Counted from the stretch's first letter, positions 8,411 to 17,643 are shown. The stretch: DNA of 64,000 bases from QHWK01 sp035259385 (GCA_035259385.1 DATFWL010000550.1:21263-85262), one strand, 5' to 3'. The notes: generated by a model not told the origin, from the sequence alone. Program-made: numbers and translations.

Positions 8411-8986
8411 TCAGAAGCCGCAATACATGTCGGGATCGATCCCCTTCTCCGCCCCCTCGATGGTGAACTCCATTTTGTAGTAACGGCCGATCGCTCGTCC
8501 GAGCGGCGTCTCGGAGCGGGCGACGTACAACTTCGTCGTATCGTCGGCTGACTGCTCGACCTCCGTCGAAGGCACGGGGAATGGACGATACGCTGGCTCA
8601 AACCCGGGCGGCGTCGGGCACTGCGCGAAGTGCGGCGACGGCTTGATGTCAGTGATCCTGAACCTGCGCTCGCTCCACCAGACAGCCTTCTGTTTCTGAT
8701 CGTAGGAGAGCGTCAGGATCGTTTCCGGATGAGTGTCGTGGACATGCGGATGCTCGTGGAGCTTCTTGCCGACGCAATGCCACGGTTTTCCGCCGAACAC
8801 GACGATGTCGGTCGGCCGCGCCGTCGCGCATTGTTTTGCGGCCTCATCGAGCTGCTGATCGCTTGGGCCCTTCGATGACACCGTGCCAATGGCCTCGGTT
8901 GGCTCGACGAAGATGATGTGGACGGGCACATCTCCCGTGGTCCTGGACTCGGGTCCCGCCGACGTCTGAGTTGCTGTTTCAGCCAT
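8411..8986 (-). CDS. Hypothetical protein downstream of Ser/Thr kinase
   Basis: A 191-residue soluble protein with no signal peptide or membrane segment. The start at 8986 has a strong GGGAGGGG RBS and lies 25 nt after the kinase stop, so the two should share a transcript. Visible traits are a His-rich stretch (HEHPHVHDTHPE, about residues 97-108) and a few dispersed cysteines including CPTPP and the C-terminal YCGF. I recognise no family. The His cluster could bind metal, but that is speculation. Its job may be linked to the kinase. Confidence 0.75.
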   Translation of the reverse strand: MAETATQTSAGPESRTTGDVPVHIIFVEPTEAIGTVSSKGPSDQQLDEAAKQCATARPTDIVVFGGKPWHCVGKKLHEHPHVHDTHPETILTLSYDQKQKAVWWSERRFRITDIKPSPHFAQCPTPPGFEPAYRPFPVPSTEVEQSADDTTKLYVARSETPLGRAIGRYYKMEFTIEGAEKGIDPDMYCGF

Positions 8987-9011
8987 CGTCCCCTCCCGCG
9001 CGCAGGCGCTT

Positions 9012-11633
9012 CTATTTCTCTGACGTCGGCAGGCGTAAATCGTTCCGCACCGAATCGAGCTCCACCCAGTCGTGGATCTCCGCGGGCGTCAGGCCGTGGC
9101 TGATCGCCCGCGCGAGCCAGTCGAGGGCGGCGGCGCGATCTCCGACATCCATCCACACCACTGCGCCGAAGGCGAGCACGTGCGGATCGGCCACGTCCGG
9201 GGGCAACCGGTTCATCTCGTCACGCGCTTTCGCCTTTTCGCCGGTCTTCGCGTAGAACGCCGCGAGGCTGATCCGCGCCTCGATGTCGGCGGGATTGACC
9301 GAGAGATCCTGCGACGCCAGGGCGATCGCCTGCGCGTACAGCGCGTTGGCCTGGTCACGCTTGCCGGCCAGGTAGGAAGCGCGCGCCATGCCGCCCACCA
9401 CGATGTAGCCGTCGGGGCCGACGCGGCGGGCTGCCGCGAACTGCTCGATCGCCTCGTCGAAGCGGCGGAGCTTCGACAGCGTCGAGGCCCAGTTCGAGTA
9501 GGCAGCGACGCTGGGGGCGAGCGCGACCGATTTGCGACATGCGGCGATCGCCTCGTCGTAGCGGCCGATCGATCCGTAGAGGCCGCCGAGAGTGGCGTAG
9601 ACGCGCGCGTTGTCTGGCGTCAGCGCGGCCGCGATCTCGTACTCGCGCACGGCGTCGGCATACCGTGCGTGTTCGCGGTAGAACGTGCCGAGCCAGACGT
9701 GCGTCGCCCAGTACTGCGGCCGCAGCGCGATCGCGCGGCGGTAGGTGGCTTCCGCCTCCGCGTTGGCGCCCTGGCGCGCCTGCGCGCGGGCCAGGCCGAG
9801 GGTTGCTTCGTCGCTGGTCGGCTCGCGGTCGACTGCCCGCTGGAACTCGCCGGCCGCGACGTCGTACGCGCCGGTGCCGAGCGCGATCGTACCAAGGCAG
9901 ACGTGCGAGGCCGGCAGTTCGCCATCGAGCGTTGCCGCCTGCGCGCACGAGGCGCGTGCGTCGTCGGCATGACGCGCCTGATGCGAGGCCTCGAACTTCT
10001 GCCACAGCGCCTGGCCGCGCGCGGCGTACGCTGCTGCGAACCGGGCGTCGAGCGCGATCGCGCGATCGAGCAGATCGATGGCGGCGTCGACGTTCTCCGG
10101 ATGCTGGTACTCGAGCAGGCGACCGCGCGCCTCGAGGTAGAGGTCGAGCGCGCCAGGCGCTCGCGTGCCGCTCGCGCGCAGCGCCTCGCGCTCCGCCGGA
10201 TCGAGCCGCAGCGCGAGCGCTGATTCCGCCCAGGTCGCGACGCGATCCTGGAGGTCGAACGGATCGCCGGCAGCGGCGGTGGTCGAGAAGCCGTCGATCT
10301 GCCGCAGCGTGGCGGCGTCGACGAACACGTAGTTGATCCGCAGCATGTCGCCGGCGCGGACGATCGAACCGTCGAGCACGATCGTCGCGCCCAGTTCGCG
10401 CCGCGCCTGCGCGGCATCGACGACGTTGCGGCGGCGTGCTTCGAGCGTGGACGTGATCTGTATGCCGCGTCGGCTGGCGAGCGGCGTCATCTTCGCGCTC
10501 AGCGTGTCCGTGAGGCCGTTGCAGTAGGCCTCGGCCACGGCGTCGCCGCTGCCGCGGCAGGGGAGAATGACGAGGTTGCGAGGCTCGACGTGCGCCGCCG
10601 TGACACCGGACCGGCGAGCGGTGCCGTTGTCTGGCGCCTGCCTCCACAGCCACGCCGACGCGCCAACAGTCGCAAGAATGAGCGCCGCGGCGGCGGTGGC
10701 CAGCCTGCGTCGACCGGAGGGCGGCGGCGGGTCGACGGTGTGTGGACCGCCGGCTGCCCACTCGAGCTCGCGCGAAAGATCGGCGGCGTCCTGCCACCGC
10801 TTGTCCGGATCCTTGGCGAGCGCCGTGGCCACGATGCGCTCGACCGACGCCGGCGTGTCCGGCCGCAGCGCCGCGATCGGCGGCGGATCCTCGGTCATGA
10901 TCGCCGCGATCAGGCTGGCCTGACTCGCGTGCGTGAACGCGCGTCGGCCGGTGATCATCTCGTAGAGGATCAATCCGAGTGCGTAGATGTCGGTGCGCGC
11001 ATCGACCGTCCGTCCCGCCAGTTGCTCGGGCGACATGTAGGCGATCGTGCCAATCAGCGTCCCTTCAGGGCTGAGGCCGTCGATCGTCGTCTCGTCGTTC
11101 GGCGGCGATTCCAGAAGAGTACGGTCGCGGAGCTTCGCGAGACCGAAATCGAGCAGCTTGACGCCCGATTCGGTCAGCATCACGTTGCTCGGCTTCAGGT
11201 CGCGGTGAATGATCCCTTCGCGGTGGGCGCGCGCCAGCGCCCCCGCCAGCGCGACGCCGTGCCGCAGCGACTCGCGAAGCGGCATCGGCTCTCGGGCGAG
11301 GCGCGTCGCCAGCGTTTCGCCCTCGAGATACTCCATGACCAGGAACTCGGTGCCGCCGTCCTCGCCGACGTCGTAGAGCGTGCAGATGTGCGGGTGGTTC
11401 AGGCGGGCGATCGCGCGCGCTTCGCGTTCGAAGCGCTGCCGGCGTCCCGGCCGTTCGGCGCCATCGGCGGCGAGGACCTTGATCGCGACCGTGCGGCCGA
11501 CGCGGGTGTCGACGGCGCGGTAGACCTCGCCCATCCCGCCCCGGCCGAGCAGGGCGATCACCTCGTACGGCCCCAGACGAGCGCCGTTTGGCAGAGCCAC
11601 GGGGAAGCTCTGATTATGCGGCGTTGCCCACAC
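9012..11633 (-). CDS. Transmembrane Ser/Thr protein kinase with TPR domain
   Basis: An 873-residue Pkn-type eukaryotic-like kinase. The kinase domain (about 23-290) has the glycine loop GRGGMGEVY (30-38), the VAIK lysine (Lys52), HRDLKPSN (143-150), DFG (162-164) and APE-equivalent SPEQ (201-204), so it should be active. A single membrane helix (about 311-330) follows, then an extracytoplasmic region. This starts with a segment like those predicted to bind ligands in such kinases (VILPCRGSGDAVAEAYCNGLTDTLS-type, about 350-480) and continues with a TPR array (about 530-860). The start is GTG at 11633. This architecture is common in Acidobacteriota; targets cannot be inferred. Confidence 0.92.
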   Translation of the reverse strand: MWATPHNQSFPVALPNGARLGPYEVIALLGRGGMGEVYRAVDTRVGRTVAIKVLAADGAERPGRRQRFEREARAIARLNHPHICTLYDVGEDGGTEFLVMEYLEGETLATRLAREPMPLRESLRHGVALAGALARAHREGIIHRDLKPSNVMLTESGVKLLDFGLAKLRDRTLLESPPNDETTIDGLSPEGTLIGTIAYMSPEQLAGRTVDARTDIYALGLILYEMITGRRAFTHASQASLIAAIMTEDPPPIAALRPDTPASVERIVATALAKDPDKRWQDAADLSRELEWAAGGPHTVDPPPPSGRRRLATAAAALILATVGASAWLWRQAPDNGTARRSGVTAAHVEPRNLVILPCRGSGDAVAEAYCNGLTDTLSAKMTPLASRRGIQITSTLEARRRNVVDAAQARRELGATIVLDGSIVRAGDMLRINYVFVDAATLRQIDGFSTTAAAGDPFDLQDRVATWAESALALRLDPAEREALRASGTRAPGALDLYLEARGRLLEYQHPENVDAAIDLLDRAIALDARFAAAYAARGQALWQKFEASHQARHADDARASCAQAATLDGELPASHVCLGTIALGTGAYDVAAGEFQRAVDREPTSDEATLGLARAQARQGANAEAEATYRRAIALRPQYWATHVWLGTFYREHARYADAVREYEIAAALTPDNARVYATLGGLYGSIGRYDEAIAACRKSVALAPSVAAYSNWASTLSKLRRFDEAIEQFAAARRVGPDGYIVVGGMARASYLAGKRDQANALYAQAIALASQDLSVNPADIEARISLAAFYAKTGEKAKARDEMNRLPPDVADPHVLAFGAVVWMDVGDRAAALDWLARAISHGLTPAEIHDWVELDSVRNDLRLPTSEK

Positions 11634-11653
11634 AGCCGAGTGAAAAAGAAGAA

Positions 11654-11717
11654 GGGCGCGACCGCGTGAGCGATCGTGCCCTCAGCTAGCCCCTAGCCCT
11701 AGCCCCTAGCCCCTACG
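11654..11717. repeat. Hairpin plus AGCCCC repeat, copy 1
   Basis: GGGCGCGACCGCGTGAGCG (from 11654) pairs imperfectly with the following CGATCGTGCCC, and the element continues as CAGCTAGCCCC and further TAGCCCC/TAGCCC units. A near-identical unit occurs at 14655-14716, so it is a dispersed element. It sits 3' of the radical SAM gene at 11724 and upstream of the kinase and may act as a terminator. Confidence 0.7.
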
Positions 11718-11723
11718 GTTCCT

Positions 11724-13838
11724 TTACACGACCGGCTTGTGCAGCACCGGCGCGGGCTCCTCGGTCTTCTTCTTCCCACCGAGCCCCTGAATCTGCAGCG
11801 TCGGCTGCTCCTTGAGCACGTGCTGCCGATAGAGCCTGGCCATCTCCTCGTTATAGGCCGCGTCCTTCGCCGTCTCCTCGGGCGTCTTGTGCTGGCGCGC
11901 CTTCAGCTTCTCCTCGCGCGCGTTCTTCGCGATGCCGCGGTCGTCGAGATCCGTCTGCGCGCCGGCGCGGACCGCCTCCTCGTTCAGCTTCAGCGAATGC
12001 GCGGTGGACGACAGCGGCACCGCCTTGCCGCCGGCGAAGATCTCGTGGCGGCCATGCTCCTCGTACCACCGGGTGAGCGTCGCCGTCATGTGCATCTTCT
12101 CGATGATGTTGCGCCAGCCGATTCCCGTGTTGTACGCGCAGAACGAAATCTCGCCCTGCTGGGTGGCGTACGGGATGATGCACATCTCGGTGCGGCGGAA
12201 GTCGTAGTTGAAGAGATCCTGGAACCACATGCCGGCGATGAAGAGGAAGTTCCAGCGATCGGCGCGGCGCTTCTCGATGTCGGCGGACGTACGATCGCCC
12301 TCGACCTTGCCGTAACCGCCCGACTGCGCCTTCTTCGTCGCGCCGAACGTCTTGTCGAACTTCTTCAGCAGGTCGCTGAGCTTGAAGTGTGTCGGCGACT
12401 GGAACGGATCGTAGTTGCGGACGACCGCGAGGGCGAGCCCGAGGACCGACAGGAACTTGCCGCGCGCGGCGTCGTTGATCTGCGCGAGATCCTTGGCGAG
12501 CCGCTCGGCCTTCAAGAACGCCGTCACCGGGACCGCTTCCTTCGTCTCCTTGTCGATCATCAGGCCCATGCCGACGCCGCAGTTCGGGTGGCAGCCGCAG
12601 GTGAGCTGGCCCCACTGCGCGTCCGGTCCGTGGACGACGTCCGCCCAGTCGGTGAAGGTGCCCATGAACGAGATCGGGAACCAGTCGCGCGCCGGCTCGC
12701 CGAGTCCCGTCTGGTTCTTCACGTCGTGCGCCAGGTGCGACAGCGTGTAGCGCTGCGCCGCGCGCCGCTCGGGCGTCACCTCTTCGTCGCGCCCGGTGAA
12801 GCTCACCGGCTGGAACGACAGGAAGTTGATCTTCTTCGGGTTGTCGAGCGCGAACTCGATGATCCGCCCGACCTGCTCGTTGTTCACGCCGTTCACGATC
12901 GTGACGACCGGCACGATGTCCACGCCGGCCGAGTGCAGGTTCTCGATCGCGCGCAGCTTGACGTCGAACAGGTTGCCGACGCGGCGGTGCGAGTTCGCGG
13001 CGTTGCCGATGCCGTCGAACTGCAGGTACGCGTAGCGCAGGCCCGCCTCGGCCGCCGCCTTCGCGAACTCGGGGCTCTTGGCGAACTCGATGCCGTTGGT
13101 CGCCGCCTGCACCGAGTTGTAGCCGACCTTGCGCGAGTAGCGCACGGCGTCGAGGAACCACGGCGAGATCGTCGGCTCGCCGCCGGAGAACTGCACCGAC
13201 ATCTGCCGCTTCGGCTTGATGCTGATCGCGTTGTCCAGCACCATCTTGATGTCGTCCCAGCCGAGCTCGTGGACGAATCCCACCTGGTTCGCGTCCATGA
13301 AGCACGGGTCGCACATCATGTTGCAGCGGTTGGTGAGATCGACGGTGAGCACCGAGCCGCGCCCGTGCTTGATCGTGCTCGAGCCGTGGTTGTGGAGCGT
13401 TTCGTCGTTGTGCGCGCGGATGTCACGCCCGGGAAAGACATCCTCGAGATGTTTGAAGAACGCGGTGTCGATCGCCATCACGTCCTCGAAGTGGCCGTGG
13501 ATGAGGCAGTCCTTCACCATCAGAATCTTGCCGTCGCGTTCGAGAATCGTCGCCTTGATCTCGCCGACCTTTTCGTTGAGGAGGACGCTCACGTCCTTCT
13601 TGCCGTCGAGAATCGCCTGACGCGCCTCGCGCACGCAGATCGGACACAGCGAGTCGGTCTCGCGCGGCCATCCGAGCGGGGGCTTCGTCTTCTCGTACGA
13701 TTTCAGCAGCGGCTTGTCGGACCAGGCGGGTGTGAAGGACGGATTTTGTTTGATCTTGTTCAAACCGTTGAAGAGCGTCCATGCGCCGTTGGCCGCGATC
13801 GACAGGCCCTTCTCGACGTACTTGATTGGCTTGTGCAT
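11724..13838 (-). CDS. Radical SAM protein, tetraether synthase (Tes)-like
   Basis: A 704-residue radical SAM enzyme. The N-terminus has a CPxC pair (Cys65, Cys68) and a further Cys111 before HGHF, matching the rubredoxin-like metal site at the start of archaeal Tes (MJ0619-type) proteins. The radical SAM cluster is Cys172/Cys176/Cys179 in TNRCNMMCDPCF, with FSGGEPT (218-223) for SAM binding. Further cysteines (414, 416, 420 in CGCHPNC; 553; 567) may bind an auxiliary cluster. The C-terminal tail (about 610-704) is charged and low-complexity. The family fits carbon-carbon coupling of lipid chains; that activity here is inference. A shorter paralogue lies at 19809-21734. A TAAGAT box 7 nt before the ATG suggests a leaderless start. 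Confidence 0.8.
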   Translation of the reverse strand: MHKPIKYVEKGLSIAANGAWTLFNGLNKIKQNPSFTPAWSDKPLLKSYEKTKPPLGWPRETDSLCPICVREARQAILDGKKDVSVLLNEKVGEIKATILERDGKILMVKDCLIHGHFEDVMAIDTAFFKHLEDVFPGRDIRAHNDETLHNHGSSTIKHGRGSVLTVDLTNRCNMMCDPCFMDANQVGFVHELGWDDIKMVLDNAISIKPKRQMSVQFSGGEPTISPWFLDAVRYSRKVGYNSVQAATNGIEFAKSPEFAKAAAEAGLRYAYLQFDGIGNAANSHRRVGNLFDVKLRAIENLHSAGVDIVPVVTIVNGVNNEQVGRIIEFALDNPKKINFLSFQPVSFTGRDEEVTPERRAAQRYTLSHLAHDVKNQTGLGEPARDWFPISFMGTFTDWADVVHGPDAQWGQLTCGCHPNCGVGMGLMIDKETKEAVPVTAFLKAERLAKDLAQINDAARGKFLSVLGLALAVVRNYDPFQSPTHFKLSDLLKKFDKTFGATKKAQSGGYGKVEGDRTSADIEKRRADRWNFLFIAGMWFQDLFNYDFRRTEMCIIPYATQQGEISFCAYNTGIGWRNIIEKMHMTATLTRWYEEHGRHEIFAGGKAVPLSSTAHSLKLNEEAVRAGAQTDLDDRGIAKNAREEKLKARQHKTPEETAKDAAYNEEMARLYRQHVLKEQPTLQIQGLGGKKKTEEPAPVLHKPVV

Positions 13839-13845
13839 GCGCTAA

Positions 13846-13851
13846 ATCTTA
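13846..13851 (-). promoter_or_regulatory. Putative -10 box (TAAGAT) for the Tes-like gene
   Basis: On the minus strand TAAGAT ends 7 nt before the ATG at 13838, and no Shine-Dalgarno sequence is present. It fits the TANNNT leaderless pattern. Confidence 0.4.
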
Positions 13852-13983
13852 GAGCACGAATGGCTTACGACGATTACATTTCCAGCGAACGGTCCCCTCG
13901 CGCAGCGAACGGGCACTAGCCGACACCGGACGGTCACAGCACACCCGCCCCCACCTGCGCGAACGAAATAATTTGCAGGAAGT

Positions 13984-13997
13984 TGCATTTAAATGCA
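13984..13997. promoter_or_regulatory. Perfect 14-bp palindrome TGCATTTAAATGCA, possible operator
   Basis: It lies in the 211-bp region between the divergent Tes-like and cupredoxin-like genes, 53 nt upstream of the latter. TTGCAT (13983-13988) overlaps it and could be a -35, with TAGAAT (14008-14013) as -10 at 19-nt spacing. The palindrome would then cover the -35, as expected for a dimeric repressor site. No regulator is assigned. Confidence 0.4.
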
Positions 13998-14049
13998 CGA
14001 GCTGTCATAGAATGAGGCCGCTCAACCACAAATTCATAAGGAGGACGTA

Positions 14050-14583
14050 ATGAACAGAGCGATGCGGATCTCGGTTGCGGTCGGGCTGGCGGCCGCCCTC
14101 ACAGGAGTGGCGGCCACGCTGACAGCCGAGCAGAGCGCGCAAGTCGTTCAGGTTCGCGATGACTGCGATCCGGCCACGTTTAATGCCGATCCGCCCGTTG
14201 GGCCAGGCCTTGGCCCGATCTGCGAGGGCAACGGCGACACGACGTTCGGCGAATTCATCGCGGAACTGCGGGCGACGAAGGTGGCGGAGGAGTGGCGGTT
14301 CAATCCCGATCGGATGAGCGAGCCGCGGCCCATCGTCGCGCACAACCGCGGCGGCGAGACACACTCGTTCACCAGGGTCGCCAAGTTTGGCGGCGGCCAA
14401 GTCCCCGTCCTGAACACGCTGTCGGGGAACGACAAATTCCTCGCGCCGGAGTGCTTCGACAAGAAGGTCGGTGGAACCTTCATCGGACCCGGCCACGATT
14501 TGAACGTCGATAGCGTGCAGGGCGGGGACCAGTTCCAATGCTGTATCCACCCCTGGATGCGGACGACGGTCAGAAATCGGTAG
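14050..14583 (+). CDS. Exported cupredoxin-like protein
   Basis: A 177-residue protein with a signal peptide (about 1-26, cleavage near LTAEQ). The start is supported by AAGGAGG 8 nt upstream. The C-terminal half reads like a plastocyanin-type fold: VAHNRGGETHSFTRV provides a possible copper His (about residue 105), and FQCCIHPWMRTTV near the C-terminus (about 162-174) gives the Cys, His and Met ligands in the compressed order C-x-H-x-x-M. It probably binds copper for periplasmic electron transfer or storage. The extra adjacent Cys is unusual. Family assignment is by motif only. Confidence 0.65.
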   Translation: MNRAMRISVAVGLAAALTGVAATLTAEQSAQVVQVRDDCDPATFNADPPVGPGLGPICEGNGDTTFGEFIAELRATKVAEEWRFNPDRMSEPRPIVAHNRGGETHSFTRVAKFGGGQVPVLNTLSGNDKFLAPECFDKKVGGTFIGPGHDLNVDSVQGGDQFQCCIHPWMRTTVRNR

Positions 14584-14650
14584 GTCCAGGTAGCGTGGAA
14601 GTCAGGAACGTCGGGTAAGTCGGGAAATCGAATATGTCGGACAGAAATGC

Positions 14651-14689
14651 AAAAGGGCGCGACCGCGTGAGCGGCGATCGCGCCCTTTT
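14651..14689. terminator. Bidirectional hairpin terminator (repeat copy 2)
   Basis: AAAAGGGCGCG (14651-14661) pairs perfectly with CGCGCCCTTTT (14679-14689), giving an 11-bp stem with A- and T-tracts on the two strands. It sits between the convergent cupredoxin-like and TonB receptor genes, as expected for a shared terminator. The loop and the flanking CAGCTAGCCCC (to 14716) match the element at 11654-11717. Confidence 0.8.
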
Positions 14690-14724
14690 CAGCTAGCCCC
14701 GAGCCCCCGGCCCCGAGCCCCTCT

Positions 14725-17643
14725 TCAGAAGTTCATCTGCACGCCGAACCGGATGTAACGGCCGTCGACAATCTGCGTTGGCGTCATCCACAGGTTCGTG
14801 CCCGCGTTCGCATACGTCTCGTTGACGCGGACCACGGTCCCGGCGTTGAACAGGTTGAAGACGTCCATGAACCCCTGCATCTTCAGCCGATCGACCCTGA
14901 ACGTCTTGCCCAGTCGCATATCCAGCCGGTTCTGATAGTCGAGGAACATCGTGCTCGGCTGGACCAGGTTGATGATGCTCGACGCGGCGCCGGTGGTCGA
15001 ACCGATGATCGGCCGTCCCGCGACGACCGACGTCACCGTGTAGTTCGCACTGACGTTTGGCCCGGGAATCGACGCAAACGTCCCGCTCAGCTGGATATCG
15101 TACGGGAAGGAATACGCCGCGGATGCCTTGAACGATGTGCGGAACAGGCCGGCAAGTCCTACACCGGCGGCAGGCAGCGTTGAATCGCAGAACCGGACCC
15201 GGTTCGGGTTGTCGCGCGCGCTGCCTACCGGGTCGCCATTGGTGACGTTGTCGCCGTCGCACGTCGTCGAGACGCGCCGGTCGGTGGTGACACCGCCGAA
15301 CACGAGATACTTCGCGCCGCGCGCGTTCACCGTGAATTCCACGCCGTCGTAATTGGTCTTGTTCTGGGTCGAGTAGGTGATCAGGTTGTCGGTCGCGATG
15401 CCCACCTTGCCGGGGTTCAACGTGTACATCGTGATCGGCTGTCCCGACAGCGCCAGCCGCGTGTCGGTCGGCGTGTTGATGGTGTACGTCGTCCAGTCGC
15501 CCGCAGTCAGATTCTGATTGTCGGTGGCCTGAATGTTGTAGTACTCGCGGTGATAGTAGCCGGCGGTCGCCGACAGCCGCGGCCGGAGCTCGCGCTGCAG
15601 CACGGCGCTGTATTCCCAGTTGTAGCCGCGCGGCAGATTGGGATCCGGTCGCGACGTGATCTGACCGAAGTTCGACGTGCCGCCGATCACCTCGTTCACC
15701 TGAATCGAGCCGTCCGGGTTCAGGATCGTGTTGTCACGGTTCGCGTCGTTCCAGGTGCGCATCTGCGTCGCGCCGTTCATGCCGTTGAACGTCTGCGCGA
15801 AGCCGGCCGCCTGCGACGCGACGTACTTGCCGACGTTCCCCTTCACGGCGGTTTTGCCGTCGCCGGTCAGATCGAACGACGCCGCAAAGCGGACCGCCCA
15901 GTCGTTCCAGTTCGGCACGTTGGGAATCTCGGGGAAGTTTCGCGGGCCGATCCAGGTCGACGCGGCCGACGACTCCGCCGGGATCGACGCGTTGAAGTGC
16001 TCGAAGCGCGCGCCGTAGTTGAGCGTCAGCCGGTTCATCGTCCAGGCGTCCTGCGCGTAGGCGCCCAAGTCGCTGTTGACGTTCTGGATGCCCGTCGTCG
16101 GCGTGTTGTAGACGACGGCCTGGAACGGGAAGTCGGTGAGCGGAATATTCGTGCCGGGAACGACGGTGTTCACCGTGATGAGGGTGTTGATGTCGGCCTT
16201 TTCGATGAAGGTTCGCGAATTCTGTCCCCAGAGGTCCGTCATCCCGACCTTGATCGCGTGCGAGCCGGTCACGTAGCTCGCCGACGCGAGGATGTTGTAG
16301 TCCTTGGTCGTGCTCGAATACTCCGGGATGAGGTAGCCGCAGCGGCCGCTCAACAGGCCAGTGGATCCGTTGAGGTGCGCCAGCGTCGTCCCGCCGGGGG
16401 CCGTCCGCGAGCAGTCCTGCTCGTAGGGCTGGTCGTAGTAGGCCAGGCCAGCTTCGAACAGCAGCTTGTTCGAATGCGCGCGCGTCCATCGCACCTGCGG
16501 GATCCAGCCGACGCCGAAGGCGTCGGTCGACGCCTCCGGCGTCGTCGTCGCGAGGGTGTTGAAGCCGTTGAAGAACTCCCCGTTGTACTGCTTTTCGATG
16601 TAGGCGCGAATCTTGTCCTTGCTCGTCGCCGCCCACGTCACGCGCCCCACCGCACTGTAATTGCCCATGAGGTTGCGGTAGGCCTGGCTGCCGTCGGGGA
16701 ATTTCGCGCTCGGGACGTAGACCTTCGTGTCCTGATACTTGTACGTGAAGTAGAACCACACCTTGTCCTGCATCAACGGTCCGCCGAACGACGGGTTGAT
16801 CTGCCAGTCGTAGGCGGTGCCGGCGATCAGGACGCCTGCTGCCTTCACGGCGTCCGAGCGGTTGTCGGCCTGGAGGCCACTCCCCTGGTACTGCGCGAAC
16901 AGTGATCCGGAAAACTTGTTGCCGCCGTCTTTCGGGACCTGGTTGACGCGGATGCCGCTGCTCTGGATTTCGGCCGACTGCGATCCCGTCGTGTAGCTCA
17001 GCTCCTGCACGGCCGCATCGTTCATGTAGAAGCCGCTGAACTGGCCGCTGCCGCACAGGTTGTTCACCCGCAGACCGTCGATCGCCATCGTGAAGTCGGT
17101 CGTCGAGGATCCGTGCACGGTGAGGTTGTATTGCCCCAGGACGAACGGCGTCACCGTGGTACCGGGAATCAGCAGCGCGCGCGCCGGCGTATTGCGGATC
17201 GGCGTCGGAATCGCGTCGAGCACGTCGCGGTTCGCGACGATCGTCGACTGGTTGTTGATCACGTCGACCGCCGGCGTCTCGCCGGTGACGGTCAGCGTTT
17301 CTTCCACCGCGCCGACCGACAGTTCCGCGGTCACCTGCGCGGTGAAGGTGCCTTCGAGGACGATGTCGGCTCGCTTGACGGTCTTGAAGCCGGCGAGCGT
17401 GAACGACACCTGATATGTCCCCGGAACGAGGTCGACGATCTTGTACTGACCGGCCGCGTCGGTGATCACGGAGCGCGACTTTTCAATCAGTGCGGGGCTC
17501 GAGGCTTCGACGGTCACTCCGGGCAGGACAGCGCCAGTGCCGTCCCTGACGACGCCCGCGATCGCCGCTTGCGCATGGCTGGTTGCGGGCAACAGCAGCA
17601 CGGCAGCCGAAAGCATGGCCGCACAAAGCAGGACTCGACGCAT
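14725..17643 (-). CDS. TonB-dependent receptor, Oar-like
   Basis: A complete 972-residue outer-membrane receptor. The start is at 17643, where GGAGGGAG lies just upstream and a signal peptide begins (MRRVLLCAAMLSAAVLLLPATSHAQA). The frame is open further 5' but without signal. Domains: carboxypeptidase-regulatory-like (about 26-105, VRDGTGAVLPGVTVEASSPAL), plug (about 115-250, with MAIDGLRVNN) and a large barrel ending in the typical terminal Phe (FGVQMNF). The substrate is unknown. The LytTR/LytS pair lies upstream on the same strand, 225 nt away, and could regulate it; that is only positional. Confidence 0.92.
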   Translation of the reverse strand: MRRVLLCAAMLSAAVLLLPATSHAQAAIAGVVRDGTGAVLPGVTVEASSPALIEKSRSVITDAAGQYKIVDLVPGTYQVSFTLAGFKTVKRADIVLEGTFTAQVTAELSVGAVEETLTVTGETPAVDVINNQSTIVANRDVLDAIPTPIRNTPARALLIPGTTVTPFVLGQYNLTVHGSSTTDFTMAIDGLRVNNLCGSGQFSGFYMNDAAVQELSYTTGSQSAEIQSSGIRVNQVPKDGGNKFSGSLFAQYQGSGLQADNRSDAVKAAGVLIAGTAYDWQINPSFGGPLMQDKVWFYFTYKYQDTKVYVPSAKFPDGSQAYRNLMGNYSAVGRVTWAATSKDKIRAYIEKQYNGEFFNGFNTLATTTPEASTDAFGVGWIPQVRWTRAHSNKLLFEAGLAYYDQPYEQDCSRTAPGGTTLAHLNGSTGLLSGRCGYLIPEYSSTTKDYNILASASYVTGSHAIKVGMTDLWGQNSRTFIEKADINTLITVNTVVPGTNIPLTDFPFQAVVYNTPTTGIQNVNSDLGAYAQDAWTMNRLTLNYGARFEHFNASIPAESSAASTWIGPRNFPEIPNVPNWNDWAVRFAASFDLTGDGKTAVKGNVGKYVASQAAGFAQTFNGMNGATQMRTWNDANRDNTILNPDGSIQVNEVIGGTSNFGQITSRPDPNLPRGYNWEYSAVLQRELRPRLSATAGYYHREYYNIQATDNQNLTAGDWTTYTINTPTDTRLALSGQPITMYTLNPGKVGIATDNLITYSTQNKTNYDGVEFTVNARGAKYLVFGGVTTDRRVSTTCDGDNVTNGDPVGSARDNPNRVRFCDSTLPAAGVGLAGLFRTSFKASAAYSFPYDIQLSGTFASIPGPNVSANYTVTSVVAGRPIIGSTTGAASSIINLVQPSTMFLDYQNRLDMRLGKTFRVDRLKMQGFMDVFNLFNAGTVVRVNETYANAGTNLWMTPTQIVDGRYIRFGVQMNF

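Noticed and set aside
8217..8423. Small minus-strand frame in the 8064-8410 gap
   Set aside because: No RBS, no homology-like features, and it runs through the hairpin element.
11739..13919. 726-residue antisense frame over the Tes-like gene
   Set aside because: Leu/Arg/Val-rich shadow; the reverse strand encodes an enzyme with intact metal motifs.
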